A DNA stretch of 64,000 bases from Camellia lanceoleosa (GCA_025200525.1 CM045762.1:106046682-106110681); one strand, 5' to 3'. Positions 1 through 11,840 are shown, counted from the stretch's first letter. The notes: generated by a model from the sequence alone, not told the origin. Numbers and translations are program-made.

Positions 1-610
1 GTTCTCAAAACTAATCTTTGTTCCCAAATTCGCTTTAAAATGAATCCGATACGCAGATAAGCGGTTAGAAAATCTTGAACTAGTGCGTAGGCTGATACCC
101 AAAAATCTTGAACCGGTGCCCTTGAGCCTAATGCCCAAACTTGTAGACTAATACAAGCATTCCTATAGAGGCGCACTCTAAAAGCACATAGTAGACAAGT
201 GAGAGCCAAAACATCCCTATGGAGGGTAAGATTTCCTGTCCTATTTTGTTAGGAGCTAGGGTTTCACTATGCTGTGACGGTTTCAAACAACCTATAATCG
301 GGTAAGCAACCTGTCCTAGTTTGGAATGGTCACTATGGATTCCGAATATGCACTAGGTCGAATAGTCAAAAAGGTTGCCCCGGTAAAACCGGAGTTTGTG
401 TTCCCATCGTGGCGAGCCATGGCGTCGACCTTATGGCACGCTTCTCAGCGAGCCTCCAACAAACCGATTAAGGAATAGCATCACGGCAAACATGGTGTCC
501 TAGGCACACCAATGCAAATGCAAGCAAAGAAACACACAAGTGTAGTCAAAACCGGATATCATGAGTTGAGTCAAGTTCTCTAAATCCCAGTGAGTCGCGA
601 AGCTGAGGCG
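1..610 (-). mobile_element. Internal 5' leader of Tat-like LTR retrotransposon C (partial, runs off left edge)
   Basis: Read on the minus strand, this stretch matches in order the leader that follows the 5' LTR of element A (16925-17460). Shared parts include the TTTAGAGAACTTGACT block next to the primer site, a GGGAACACAA segment and the 'tagggtttcac / aggacagg' segments with an ordered set of small indels. It is therefore the non-coding leader between a 5' LTR and gag of a second, opposite-oriented element of a related family. No reading frame of note is present. The gag-pol part, if any, would lie left of the window. Confidence 0.7.
585..603 (-). promoter_or_regulatory. Probable primer binding site of element C
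   Basis: On the minus strand TCGCGACTCACTGGGA occupies the place of TGGCGACTCTGCTGGGGA in element A, directly before the shared TTTAGAGAACTTGAC leader. It differs from that copy by several bases, so it may be degenerate. The inferred LTR end is about position 611. Confidence 0.4.
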
Positions 611-1949
611 TCCCGAACGTCCGGGAGAATCCCCGTTTTGTTCATTTGGCCAACTATAGTTCAGGACTCAATGTCACGGTCCTGTATCTAATCTCGCAGA
701 GTGCAATACAAGACTGATGAATCATCAAAGTGTCCAAATTCAAAAAATCGGCCTCTACAAGTATAAATGGCACCTGCTACTTAGATCAAAGATCGGCCTC
801 TACTAACCATGATATCGAGTTTTGAAAAGATTATGCATTCTTATTCTGGTTATTAGCCTAGATTTACTACGTGATGTGCACAGCATACAAGTATAGACTG
901 GATCGCCTGAATTAGAACAAACCATCTCATGTTTGTTTCAAAAATGGTTTGCTACTCGCAAGTAGGCTAAAATGCAAGTTTTGCCACCCTCGGGTGGGCT
1001 TAGAAAACATGGTGTTGCCACTCTCAAGTGGGCTTAAAAACTCGCAGTCAATGCATTGTTCCAATCCAAATAACCCAACCTTCACCCACAGGCATTCAGG
1101 CAGTTATATCATATAAGCACATAGCCTCATGGTAAACATGCTATCATGGCAGTCACTCACACACATGCAAGGATGCTAAAGCATAAACACTTACCAAGTA
1201 CTCTAAGCCAAAACAGAAACTATGTTAGAAATCCATGCATGATCCTAACTATACAGAAATGCCTATTGGAACACATGTAAAAATGTAACTACAATAGGCT
1301 CGGCTATTCTAAGATGGCATATGATGATGCTACAGCTAACACATATTCAACTCGGAATTGAAATACAATGCAGTTAGTATGATCATGAGCAGGTGCATGC
1401 AAGACAGATGAATGAATGCAAACATGCTATCATAAGTTTGCTAATTGAAACATACCCTAAACTAACCATCATAAGCTGGTAAATAAAATGGAGAAAGACG
1501 TAGGGTTGAAAGACATACATCACACACACACACACACTTATTACAATTGTGCCTCGCCAAAAGTGCGAATAAATAATATAGTCAGAATAAATAATTACGG
1601 TCCAAATAAGTAATTAAATATTACAAAACCTAATTAATTAACAAATTAACTAGGAAAGCAAATAAATTAGCATGCAAGCTAAATGGCGAGGAGTCGAAAT
1701 GCGACTTGATGTGATATGAATGCACATGAAAACACAACAAGGCCTAGACTCCATCATGGGCAATCCAGTGTCGGCGACGGAATTGAGACACGTTCCGTCA
1801 CTTGGAGTCTGAAGCGTCCCTCGTTTCCGTGTTTGGTGAACCCTACTCCAAGCGCAATGCAATATGCATGGCATATACAATCGGCCGACATGCAACCTAG
1901 CATACAATGCTATGAACTACAATGGCATACACCATGCCGTGACACAACA
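611..1949 (-). repeat. LTR of element C, 3' part (minus strand)
   Basis: This is the last third of a minus-strand LTR that has been split by two insertions. It is homologous to the 3' part of the element A LTR (about 15900-16900): both carry a CA/GT microsatellite beside CTTATTACAA (1525-1545 here), an AT-rich TTAATTA stretch (1560-1670) and the same flanking blocks further on. The three LTR pieces together give about 4.3 kb, longer than the 3.4 kb LTR of A, so these are related but distinct families. The piece ends at the ACA target duplication of the CACTA element. Confidence 0.65.
1947..1949. repeat. Target site duplication ACA (left) of CACTA element
   Basis: ACA precedes CACTACAAG at 1950 and follows the opposite terminus at 11838-11840. 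A 3-bp duplication is the expected length for CACTA (En/Spm) elements. Confidence 0.8.
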
Positions 1950-1964
1950 CACTACAAGAAATTG
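1950..1964 (+). repeat. Left terminal inverted repeat of CACTA element
   Basis: CACTACAAGAAATTG, perfectly complementary to 11823-11837. Confidence 0.9.
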
Positions 1965-2300
1965 CACTTTTGGCGACTACTTTTGGCGGCGGCGTCAATT
2001 TTCATCGCCAAAAGTATACTTTTGGCGACCACGATGATCAATTCGTTGGTAAAGTATACCTTTACCGGCGCAATTTGTTAAATCGCTAAAAAGGCATAAC
2101 ATTATTTTAGCGCCAAATTTTTTGGTTGGCGCCAAAATTTCAAAACTTTTACCTACGAGGCTTATGTTTTAGCAACACAATAAGCGTTGCTATTAGTGTG
2201 CTTACTTTTGGCGACGACAAGTTGGCGTGGGCAAAGAGTTAACCATTTAGCGACGATGACACTATTCGTTGGTAAAAGTTTTGCTAGCGGAATGATGTGA
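1965..2300. repeat. Left subterminal repeats of CACTA element
   Basis: Short motifs of the form CTTTTGGCGAC, GCCAAAAGTATAC, TTTAGCGACGA and CGTTGGTAAAAG recur in both orientations. They are the expected transposase-binding array of a CACTA end and reappear near the right end. Confidence 0.75.
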
Positions 2301-2304
2301 TTTA

Positions 2305-3275
2305 GTGATTTGTGTTTTTGATTATAATTTTTGAAAAAGTTTTAAAAAATTTAGTTACTGAATTGTAAAATTAAAATAATCATTGAATTAGATAACAAAA
2401 TGAATCCATTGAGCCCAAACACACTCTTAAGTTGATATGACTAATTTGAAATAATTTAAATTTTTTCAAAGAAATATGGTTAGATTATCAATTTCAATAT
2501 GTTTGTTTTTATTTTTAGAAACTAGTTTCAAATTTTTTTTTCCTAAAAACTAAAAAAAAAAAATTGGGTGAAAAAAAAAACTTATTATTTTGTATATTTT
2601 TATCTTTTAGGTCATAAATACTTTTTAAAATTTTAAAAATATAATTTTGATTTTTGTTGCTTTCAAATTATTTTTAATTTTATCAAAAAAAAAACAAATC
2701 TAAATTTTTTTTTGTTTTTTTTAATCTTTTAGGTCATAAATACTTTTTAAAATTTTAAAAATATAATTTTGATTTTTATTGCTCTGAAATTATTTTTAAT
2801 TTAAAAAAAAAAAAAAGAAATCTAAAAATTGTTTTGAATATTTTATTTTATTTTATTTTATTTATTTTTTTGGGTAGAGCAAGTAAAGATCAGCGACATT
2901 TCCCTCTTAAAAATTGATTTGTGTTTTTATTAAAACTTTTGAAAGAGTTTTAAATATTCTAGTTATTGAATTGTAAAATCAAAGTGATCATTGAATTAGA
3001 TCACAAAATGAACCCATCAAGGCCAAACATACTCTTAAATTGAGATGGCTAATTTGAGTTAATTTAAACTTTTCTAAAGAATGTGATTAGATTATCAATT
3101 TTAATATATTTGGTTTTATTTTGATTCTTTTTCATTGTGATTTTATATTTGGTTTTATTTTCATAAATTAGTTTAATTTTTTTTCCTAAAAACTATATAA
3201 TAAAAATTTGGGTGAAAAAATAAAAAATATACTTATTATTTTTATATAATTTTATCTTTTAGGTCATCCACTACA
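2305..3275. repeat. AT-rich tandem duplication inside the CACTA element
   Basis: The block from about 2320 to 2880 is repeated with divergence from about 2920 to 3270; both contain AATTGTAAAAT(T/C)AAA, a CATTGAATTAGAT segment, AGATTATCAATTT and ATCTTTTAGGTCAT. Inside the first copy an approximately 110-bp piece (ATCTTTTAGGTCATAAATAC and following) is itself doubled at 2610 and 2727. Long A and T runs dominate. No coding potential. Confidence 0.7.
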
Positions 3276-5745
3276 ATAAAATTGATTTTCACCAAACCAC
3301 ATCGACGACCTACAAGACAGCGATAGTGGGTTCTAATCATAGGTAACATAGAAGATCAGAGGAGAAGAAAGGCGGTGAATTGGTTGGAAGGGAAAGGGTT
3401 CTTCAAACCCTTGTTCTTCAAAGTTCTACTATCAATTGAATCGGATTGGAGATTGAGAGGCAAACACGGTAGTCCGAAGCCCTTTGGAGGTTCTTCAAAG
3501 CCATCTGTTGTGTCGGCGTACACAAAAGCAGAGAGAGGATCTTCTTTGTGAGAGGCAAATGGTACTCTCATCTTTCTTGGTGACAAGACTAATTGGACGG
3601 TAAGGCACTCTTCTCATCTCTTCTCTCTTCTCTTCCTTGTTCCTAAAACCCTTGTTTCGACTCTCTCTCGCTCTCACTCTCGCATTCGGTGTAGTTGGCG
3701 GTGTGATTGGAGTGGCTGTGGGTAATTTCACTCTACCTAAAACCCTAATCCAACAAAGAAAGAGAAAAGAATTTGAAGAACAATAAGAAAATCTGAAGGT
3801 ATTTCTCTCTCAATTGATTATTTTTTAAACCCTCCCTTTCCTGAAACCGTATTTTCTCTCTCTGAAATCGTCCCTCTTGTAAAATCCTCTTCTCTCTAAT
3901 TTTTCCCATTTTTTCTGTGTAGGGTTCTCTCGAGTCGATTCCAATCTTTCTTGGCTCTTCTGATTTGGTATTTTTACATTTGCTAAAATTTTATTTTATT
4001 TTGTTTTTTATATATTTTGGTTGACAAGTAATGAAATAATTGACCCTAATGTTCTCTGAAGCATTGGGCTTTTTAAATTTTATTTTTAATATGCTTTTAC
4101 CGCCGTATGTTCTTGAATCTCAAGTTCTCCCTTTGGCAAGATTATGAATCCATTCTGAAATATTTTAAATACATATCAGGTTGATCATTAAAGCAGTCTA
4201 TTAACAATATTCTAGCGAAAATCAAAATGCTGATAATTTAATTCAGTGTAGCCCTTGCTATAACCAAATGAATAATTTTGTTCTTGTTGAAAGTGTCATC
4301 ATACGTGCTACCCACCAATAGCTTGCGGCCAAATGTATAAGTTTCAAACAACCAAGAAAAGTGTATAAATATTCTACGTAGGTTGATATTATCTATTTTT
4401 TTGATTGATTTTGATCAAATGGTTAGATTTTTATAATAACACAAATTGTTACAACTGACAAATGATTACACAGTTTTGTCAATTCTCAAAGCCAGTTTGA
4501 ATAATAGAGTGCAGGGAACATCATGAATGATTTCACTTATTTAATGCTTTTGGTTTGGTTTAGGAATCTTTTTTAAGGGAGCGAAATCGGTTTTATCCTT
4601 CATATTCTATCATCAAGAGCTTCACTACTATGCACCATTCTCTCTTTTGTAAAATTTTACGGTGAAATGCGGAACTTACATCGTTTGGAGGTTCTTGAAT
4701 GTTGTTTAAAGTTTTTGAGTTACATATTGATTAATGTGTCAATTGTGGCTTAGTTGATGTCAATGTGACTCGATTTTTTGCTTTGTCATCTTACATTTAT
4801 TACTCTATCCCTTGAAGTCATTTTGAGACCATGTTTTTCCATTTCACATATTTTATGTACATTTGTTTATTTAGGAATTCATGGGAAGAAATCTCCTCGC
4901 TTTGAATGTCATGTGGAAGTACATGGGCGGTGAGCAAATTTTTGTCGAAACTTCTTGTTATAGATGAAGTGTTCAATTTATATAAAATTTCGAAATATCT
5001 TGAATATGATGAACATTTTGATGAAAAATTGAAAGCTTCATATCCTTTGTTATCTTTGATCGGTGATCTATTTTCTCATGGTACAAGATATTTTAATTTG
5101 GATCAAATTTGTTATCCATCTGTTAATTATCATAGTTCTTTTTCTCTTAGAGCGATTGAATTGAATTTAAATTATTGCTATCTTCACTATTTTTTTGATG
5201 TAGGACAACATTATTGATGGGATTTTAGGCAGGGTTTTAGGGTTTATAGCGGATGTAACAAAGGAATTAGGATTTTGAAGTCTAAAAAACAAGGTAAATT
5301 TTAGGGCATTACGGGTTACATTATGAGCAGTATCTGGCTAGTTTTAGATTATTTAGGTTTGTTAAATGAAGTTTGGATATTGGTAGAGGCATAATAAGGT
5401 TTGGTTATGGCTCTTAATGACTTGAAAGAGTAAAAAAATTAGAATAAAAAAAAAAAGAAAGGGAGGAAGAAGAAACTCTATATAATGCTGTAGGCATTGC
5501 CGTACTACTAAATTTCATCACACAATACCATGACTCTCGGTAGTCCTTTGGAAGTGATTTAAAAGCTTATTCAATCTTGAATTGGAGGCATTATGTGTGA
5601 CACTCATGGCATAATGCCTTTGTCATCGGATAAGGGATTTGACCAGTAAATAGCCATGAGCTACCAAAGGCCTACTTATATCAAATGAAATGTGCATTTG
5701 GAAATTAATGATTCATTTAAAAATCTCTCTTTAGCGAAAACATGG
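3276..5745. other. CACTA interior, gene-leader-like and intron-like DNA without recognised gene
   Basis: Positions 3340-4000 are pyrimidine-rich and contain ACCCTAATCC- and CTCTCTC-type stretches, the look of a plant 5' leader and first intron, so they may be part of a captured gene. The rest is AT-rich. A 103-codon open frame at 4906-5217 has no motif I recognise and its codons are AT-driven, so I do not call it a gene. Confidence 0.35.
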
Positions 5746-5749
5746 TATA

Positions 5750-6095
5750 ATAGAACCTGCGTAATCCTAGTGATACCATAAACCCATTAGAGCAAGTGCT
5801 TAAGTCAGAATATCATTCATGTGCTATTTACAAGTGGGTGTACATTTTGTACATAATTGGCCATAATTCAAAGACATCAATACATATGACCTGATAATCG
5901 ATTTCAGGACCAGCAAAGCATGTTGGAATAAAACTTGTGTGTCGTGGTGGTACCATAAACCCATCGAGCAAATGCTTAAATGTCGTTTATATGCTGTGTA
6001 CAAAATGGGTGTAGATTTTGTACATAAGTGGCCATAATTCAAAGACCTCAATACATATGACATGATCAATTTGAAGGACCCATTGGCCATACATA
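5750..6095. repeat. Tandem duplication of about 180 bp in the CACTA element
   Basis: Two diverged direct copies share ACCATAAACCCAT, TGGGTGTA-ATTTTGTACATAA, GGCCATAATTCAAAGAC and TCAATACATATGAC. Copy one runs about 5750-5905, copy two about 5930-6085. Non-coding. Confidence 0.7.
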
Positions 6096-7493
6096 TATAC
6101 ATCATAGCATGCACAATGTCATCCATCTTGGTTTCTACTTTCTAGATCAATGAAATGATCTCCTTAACTATGTACATAAATACATATAAACGCTTGACAT
6201 CTTTTCTAAACTCCCATCACCTGAAAACTTTTAAGATGGAATGGTGTGAGCCAATGCTCAGGGATAATAGCATACCAAGTGCACAATAGAATCTATATGG
6301 ATATCATCATATACATGTGCCAAAACAAAGCTCATTTATAAATCAAAGTTTATATATAAAATAGACTTCATATTCTGAACTAGAGTCCTTAGAGATTTTA
6401 TAAAGATACATATAATGTTCTTTGCCAGGGGAAAACTGTATGATCGTGTATCATATAGTTAAACAAAAAGTCGTATGATGACCTCCCAGAATTGGATTTT
6501 TTCGGTATTGGATTTTTTCTGTTTGCAGTGTATATTTAAATCTATTAAGAGTTGAAACTAATGGTTGCATTTGCAGGGTCACTTGCTGGCATCCTTCCCA
6601 CTATATGTATCATTTCACAAGAATATGAAGGAAATTGATGTAGTGATGCTCATTTTGGACTTTTATTGGTCATTAGGAACTTATAATAACTACTAGTGTA
6701 TAAGTGCTTTTATGAGTTTACAAAGGGGTATTGTTTGTGAAACCAAAATGTTACTTAATCTTATACATTCTATCAGTAGGAATAGATTAGACTAGGTAAA
6801 GTTTAAACTTATGGCATAATTGGAGGGGCCGATTAAATCTAAGGAGAAAGGAATGTGCAATGTGGTATCATGCTTGCCATATAAAACTTCCCCTTCATTT
6901 TTCACTACTTCCACGTTACACATCACTCCAGAAGCACTTATTTATATCGATCCTAGTCTTATTCTATGGGAATGTCCTATGTTACATGGACTCGGCTACA
7001 AGTGCTAGGGGTGTATTTGTGTGTGTCTAAGTATTAGACCTTTGTAAATCTAAATCTAAGGATATAGGGATATGTATCCAAAAGAGGATATGTATCCAGT
7101 TGGATATGAGAATGAGGACTCGTCATGGACACATAAGGAGCGACCTTGCCAAGCTCCATGTCTACTCTCTTTCTACTAAAAGTTACAAGGTGTAGGATCT
7201 ATTATTATTATTTTAAATAAATAAATAAATTACACACACTACTCTATTATGGAAGATGACATTTTCATTTTTACGATGTTGAAATTTGGAAAAGCGAAAT
7301 GAGGTTTTCTGTTCTTTTCGGAAGATGGCATTCAAAGAACATACTTCATGAAGCCAAATTGCTATTGGGTTACATGCTTCATGGTGTTGATTTGCTATTA
7401 GCATTTTGTGATGTCTTGTGCCAATGTAGCTATGCCGAGACATGCCTTGAAAGCGTTTTTTACTCTTGATATTTTGTGATTTTAATCTTGCAG
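6096..7493. other. CACTA interior, intron-like DNA upstream of the captured RPN1 exon
   Basis: AT-rich sequence with no recognised coding segment. It ends with a T-rich tract and TTGCAG acceptor at 7488-7493 directly before the RPN1 exon, so at least its right end is captured intron. Confidence 0.4.
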
Positions 7494-7608
7494 ATACCTT
7501 CCTGAACCAGATGATATGCTAGTTTTGGATATTGCGTACATGATCTATCTAAAATTTGTAGAGTACCCAAGTGCACTTTAGATTGCTCTATTTCTTGACA
7601 ACATGCAG
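7494..7608 (+). pseudogene. RPN1: Captured exon of 26S proteasome regulatory subunit RPN1 (PSMD2), with internal stop
   Basis: RPN1 is the large non-ATPase scaffold of the proteasome base that docks ubiquitin-like shuttle factors. After a TTGCAG acceptor, the frame from 7495 reads 38 codons including YLPEPDDMLVLDIAYMIYLK and ends in LFLDNMQ before a GT donor at 7609. This is a highly conserved stretch of plant RPN1 (recognised from memory of the family). The glutamine in the conserved AL-Q-IAL motif is replaced by TAG at codon 29, and EEYP/AEYP is VEYP. Intact splice borders on both sides show that genomic, not cDNA, sequence was captured. It sits in a CACTA element with no other part of the gene recognisable except the next exon. 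Non-functional as a proteasome subunit. Confidence 0.85.
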
Positions 7609-7856
7609 GTTTGCTCTTCATTCTGCATGTCAAATATTTTCTTACCCCCTCTTTGCCTGTGTAAAATAAATAATGAATAGTGGTATCAAAGTTTAAATTT
7701 TGTTCATAGTGTGACTGGATAACTATTATACCGTTCCATTTCTATAAAAAAAAAAAAAAAGAAAGATAGAGCATATGATCTTTTCTTTGATGATATTCTC
7801 TTGTCCACTTTTCTGTTTTGACTCTTAATATTTCATTTCATTGTATGTCTTGACAG

Positions 7857-7900
7857 TATGTGAAGCAGATTTTTATGTCCTGTGATGATCTGCTACGAAA
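7857..7900 (+). pseudogene. RPN1: Next captured RPN1 exon (partial)
   Basis: Following an intron of 248 bp that begins GT at 7609 and ends TTGACAG at 7856, this segment reads YVKQIFMSCDDLLRK in the phase continued from the previous exon. In RPN1 the two segments are adjacent (DN-Q followed by YVKQ-FTSC-DLL-KKQF). The conserved KQFCY continuation is not found: after 7900 the sequence reads GTGTAGAC, either a donor site or the edge of homology. Clear evidence that the capture is collinear with the parent gene. Confidence 0.8.
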
Positions 7901-9888
7901 GTGTAGACTTGTTACATTCTTGCTAAATTCTGTCATCCATTTTCTAAATTCTTGAGTCTTTTGTGTACTAGTTCTTGAATATCAACTTTCTTGCTATGAG
8001 CATTTTGGTTTCTGTCTTTCATCATCTGTTTGAAGTTAAAGTTGCTTCTTGTAATAAAGTTAGAAAAATGCTATAAATAAACAAATTTCTTACTTGATTT
8101 TCTTAGCCCCTGGACACAGAGGCATGGGTCCTGTATGTTTTTTTTGTTGTGGATCCCACTACCTTTGTGTCTAATGGTAAGAATATCTGGTGGAAAATCT
8201 GTTTATATATAGTGTTATAGTGTTACTTTTTAATTTATTTCTGCTTGTTTGGCTAGGTAAAAAATAATGCATTTTTCCTCTTCTTCTTTTTCTCTCTTTT
8301 TTTTTTGTTTTGTTTTGTTTTGTCCCCCACCAACCCCCCCTCCCCCCCCTTTTCTTTTCGGGTGTGTTTTTTTAGCTGGTATAATACATTCTTGGCAGGG
8401 ATTTCTAGCCCTATCCCTTGTATATAAAGTTACATTGTAAAGTTTTATTTTACGTTTCTTATGCTTAAAACTTGGCCCGAACTATGTTCCTCGATTTTGA
8501 AAGCGGAGTATGGGGATTTACGAAGCATTGCAAATCAGATGGAAGTTGACGGCTCCATGAACAACTCGAGGTATGCCTTTGATACTCGGCATCAATTGGG
8601 TGAATTCTTTGCTCAAGTTGGAGCTTCTATTCTTTGGTCATTGATTATTGAAAATGCACCTTCGGGAGCATATTTGGGAATATATTTGATTTCATTGAGA
8701 CCTTGATAATTTTGATATATTGCTTAGTTATCTTGACTATTCATTTCTCATGATAGTTGAATGAGAAGTTTATACTTGATATATTACTATAAGGTCATTT
8801 CCTCTTCTTGCAATTTTTGCTTCCTGGGGAATTATATATTTTGCACAATAAAAGTTAAGGTAGCTCAAACTGGTTACTTGATTTAGTAAGCATAACACTT
8901 ATTGCATAAATTGTTATTGGAGAAGTATCTAGCTTTGCTTGAGTTAGGCACAGTACTCTTTAACATTTCTTTGTAATCCTTATAATATAGAATCGAGAGT
9001 GAAATTTGAGCATGTCAGTTGATGGTCAATAACGAGTCATGAGACACTGCGATGAAATACACAAATGAGCATGTCCAGTTGATGGTCAATAATGCACTTT
9101 GTTACTTGATTTAATTTCTTTTGTAATAAACAACATGCAAATTCTTTCATCAAAACTTCTAGCCTAGATTCTCCAACAACTGCAGCTAGCCTCACCAATG
9201 GGAAGAAAATATTGAACAAAATGGATTGACAAGCAATACAAAATTAGGCGAGTAAATATGACATATTGCGGCGGAACTCTTTGCATGACCGAAGTCATCT
9301 CCAAAGACTCCGATGAAGAGAAGAAATCAAGAACCGATTAAGTATCGATGACTCATTATTGCTTTTTACGATAGTAATTCATTTTGCAAGTTGAAATTAT
9401 GACTCAAAAATGGAAAAACATCTTGGGCATGAGCACGAAGATTCTTTAGTTAACGACTCATTAGGAATTTCAATGACATCCTCGGAGGAATTTGAGATCG
9501 ATGAAAATAAAGCCATTAATGGGCCTGCTTTCTTGCCTTTAGAGAATTGGAAATAATAAATAATGAAATATAGATATTTGTGTTTGCCTCTGAGAAACCT
9601 TTACTTGGTATTATCTGTTGAGAAGGATGTCACTCCTAATGATCTCTCCAAGAAAATGAAATTTTTACCTAAATTGTGACTGCAAAAGCCACATATTGTT
9701 TCCACAATACATTCTTTTATGAAAGGTCTGACTACTTTGACTGAGTCTGCATTATATGAAAAAGGAACACATGGTTATTTTTATCTAGATTACCGAGTCT
9801 TGTAGTATGAATAGTAAGGGGTTGTTTGGAGTATTCTAAATAAGATATCTTCAAAATTAATGGTAGTTGCTTTGTCTTTGGATTGTAG
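7901..9888. other. CACTA interior; unassigned 81-codon open frame at 8461-8706
   Basis: Mostly AT-rich, with T and C homopolymers at 8300-8350. The frame at 8461-8706 (plus strand) has balanced, protein-like composition including NNSRYAFDTRHQLGEFFAQV, unlike the AT-driven frames around it. I do not recognise it; it could be another captured exon or part of a decayed transposon gene. A 25-bp segment (GAGCATGTC-AGTTGATGGTCAATAA) is repeated at 9009 and 9067. Confidence 0.3.
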
Positions 9889-9964
9889 GTGTATGAACCG
9901 ATGTTATCTCGGTTTGCAAATGAGGGTGGCTTGATTGGGAGCTCTCCAGCTGAAGTATCCAAAG
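9889..9964 (+). pseudogene. Probable captured exon of an unidentified host gene
   Basis: A 76-bp segment lies between a TTGTAG acceptor (ends 9888) and an AAAG/GTAATA donor (9965). It reads VYEPMLSRFANEGGLIGSSP followed by AEVSK without stops and with non-AT-driven codons, in sharp contrast to its surroundings. I cannot name the parent gene. It may be from a second captured gene, because it does not match what I know of RPN1. Exon status is inferred from splice borders and composition only. Confidence 0.4.
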
Positions 9965-11270
9965 GTAATATTTTTAATAGCTCTACAACATAAGAAAGCG
10001 ATTTAAGTTACGAGGTCTAATTTTGTAGAAAAATCTTACGTAAATGTCTCAGAGCTAAAGCGCCTTCCTATTATTTAACTCTCATGCCTCAAAACTGTTT
10101 CCAGTGTTGAGTTCGTCTTGCTTGACCACGTTGCTAGTAACAAATTTTTCCATCTTGTTCTCACAATTGATTGTTCTCACAATTGATTTTCAATGTAATA
10201 TAGTTGAAATCTCAGTTCTTTCATTGAAAACATAAGCCCCAATTATTCACATGAATGTGTGACATTGTGATGCAGAAGCAGTAAATAGAAGAGGACAAAT
10301 CCCAAGCAAATAATGTCAAGTTTGTCTAGTTAGTATGAATTTTGTTTATTTATGAGTCTTCATTTTATTCTTCATTAGAATTTGTTAGTCCCCTGTTAGG
10401 AGCTTCAGAATGTTCTGGATGTATTTTATTTTTAGGGATTTCTTTGCTATAGTTTGTGTGTTGGTTAGTAGACTTTTCTTGAGAACGTAATCCGCCAATT
10501 ACTTGTTTAGAATTACTTATTTTGGTAGATTTTGAATATTTTATAGTCTCTAAATGGGGTAATTTTTAGAAAGTTTATTTCTCATTATGGTTTACTAGTG
10601 TCCACATAAAGAGGCCCCTGCTTGATTATGAATTTAGAGTTGGAATTAAAGAGCCATTGTGGAAATTCCCTGTTGACTTGTGTGTGCATCTCAAGCCACC
10701 CTTGTGGAGTAGGCTACTCCTTTCATGCTTTTGTTTTCCTATTTGCTGAATTTATGTCTAATTCAAATCTGTCTAACAAGTAACCAGATCTTAATGCAAG
10801 AAGCACTAACACTTCTACTCATATGACACTTCTACTCATGTGACACTTTTACTCATTACACTGCCGAGTTGAAATGGTTTTCTGTACTACTGATGATCTG
10901 TGTTGAATCAGTTTGCTGATCTGCTATTCTTGGTCCTTCTTTGTGATGTTCTTTGAGATCTTTGTGGTGATCTTCTTTGTGATGGTGTTTATTACGATGA
11001 AGTGCTGTTGTGTTGTTGTTGGATGTTTGCTCGTGTTGTTGATGTTTGGAAGGGTGCAGGACTTTTTGTCCAATCTGTAATAGATCAGGTTTTCATTAAT
11101 GGGGGTTGTCTTTAGGTGTAAGTTAAGACAGCTTGGTGTTTTAATTTGGAGGGGGTATGGAGGGGGTATTTTGTGTGATTTCATATCCATGTTATTAGTT
11201 TGTTATAGTGGTGCCTGAGAGATGCCTCTTGTAAATCTGTAAATCTTTTAAAAAATTATAAATGAGTTTC
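9965..11270. other. CACTA interior, no recognised gene
   Basis: AT-rich non-coding DNA. Minor structure only: a 16-bp direct repeat TTGTTCTCACAATTGA at about 10155-10190 and three copies of an ACACTT-TACTCAT motif at 10808-10858. Open frames here lack any protein-like signature. Confidence 0.5.
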
Positions 11271-11274
11271 AATT

Positions 11275-11822
11275 ATTTTTGCCGTTGCAAATTTGTCGTC
11301 GTTAAAAAGTGAAGCTTTCTCGACAAATAACTTGTCGGTAAATGTGTAGCTAAAAGTTTATTTTTGCCCACTCATATTGTGTTGCTAAAAGTGTATTTTT
11401 TGCCAATGTCAATTTGTCATTGCCAAAGTAAAGCTTTAGCGACAAACAAATCGTCGGCAAATGGCAACATTTACTGACGTAAATGTGTCGCCAAAAGTTT
11501 ACTTTTGCCGACGCATATGTTGTTGCTAAAAGTATATTTTTTGCCCATGCAAATTTGTGTCACGAAAAGTGCCACACAATCATCATATTTGAATGACTTT
11601 TACCAACACAAGGTAAATTGTCGACAATAGATGGAGGCTTTTAGCGACGACTATGTTCGTCACTAAAGGCATTACTTTTACCAACGCAATCATAATTTCG
11701 TCGGCAAAAACTTTTGCCAACTCACTTTTGGCTACGGGTTGCCAACGTAGCTTTGTGTGTCGGCAAAACTCTTTGCCAACGAATTTTCCCTTTTAGCAAC
11801 AAAATTTGTTGCGTTAAAATCA
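11275..11822. repeat. Right subterminal repeats of CACTA element
   Basis: About a dozen motif copies such as TTTTGCCGACGC, AAATTTGTCG, TTTAGCGACAA and GTTGCTAAAAGT, in both orientations, mirror the left end and mark the transposase-binding region. Confidence 0.8.
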
Positions 11823-11837
11823 CAATTTCTTGTAGTG
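11823..11837 (-). repeat. Right terminal inverted repeat of CACTA element
   Basis: CAATTTCTTGTAGTG, the exact complement of 1950-1964; followed by the ACA target duplication at 11838-11840. Confidence 0.9.
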
Positions 11838-11840
11838 ACA

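Larger units (their letters stand above)
1950..11837. mobile_element. CACTA (En/Spm) DNA transposon with captured gene exons
   Basis: A 9.9 kb class II element inserted in the LTR of element C. It is bounded by 15-bp perfect terminal inverted repeats beginning CACTACAAG and a 3-bp ACA target duplication. Dense subterminal motifs of the TTTTGGCGAC / TTTAGCGACG type lie inside each end, as the TNPA-type DNA-binding protein of this family would need. The interior shows no recognisable TNPD transposase. It holds AT-rich duplicated DNA, intron-like DNA and exons of the 26S proteasome subunit RPN1, so I read it as a non-autonomous, gene-capturing ('Pack-CACTA' style) copy. Its excision or movement would rely on an autonomous relative; the partial element starting at 63962 has similar ends. 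Confidence 0.85.

Noticed and set aside
4906..5217. 103-codon plus-strand frame within the CACTA element as a transposase gene
   Set aside because: AT-driven composition and no TNPA/TNPD motif; could be chance.
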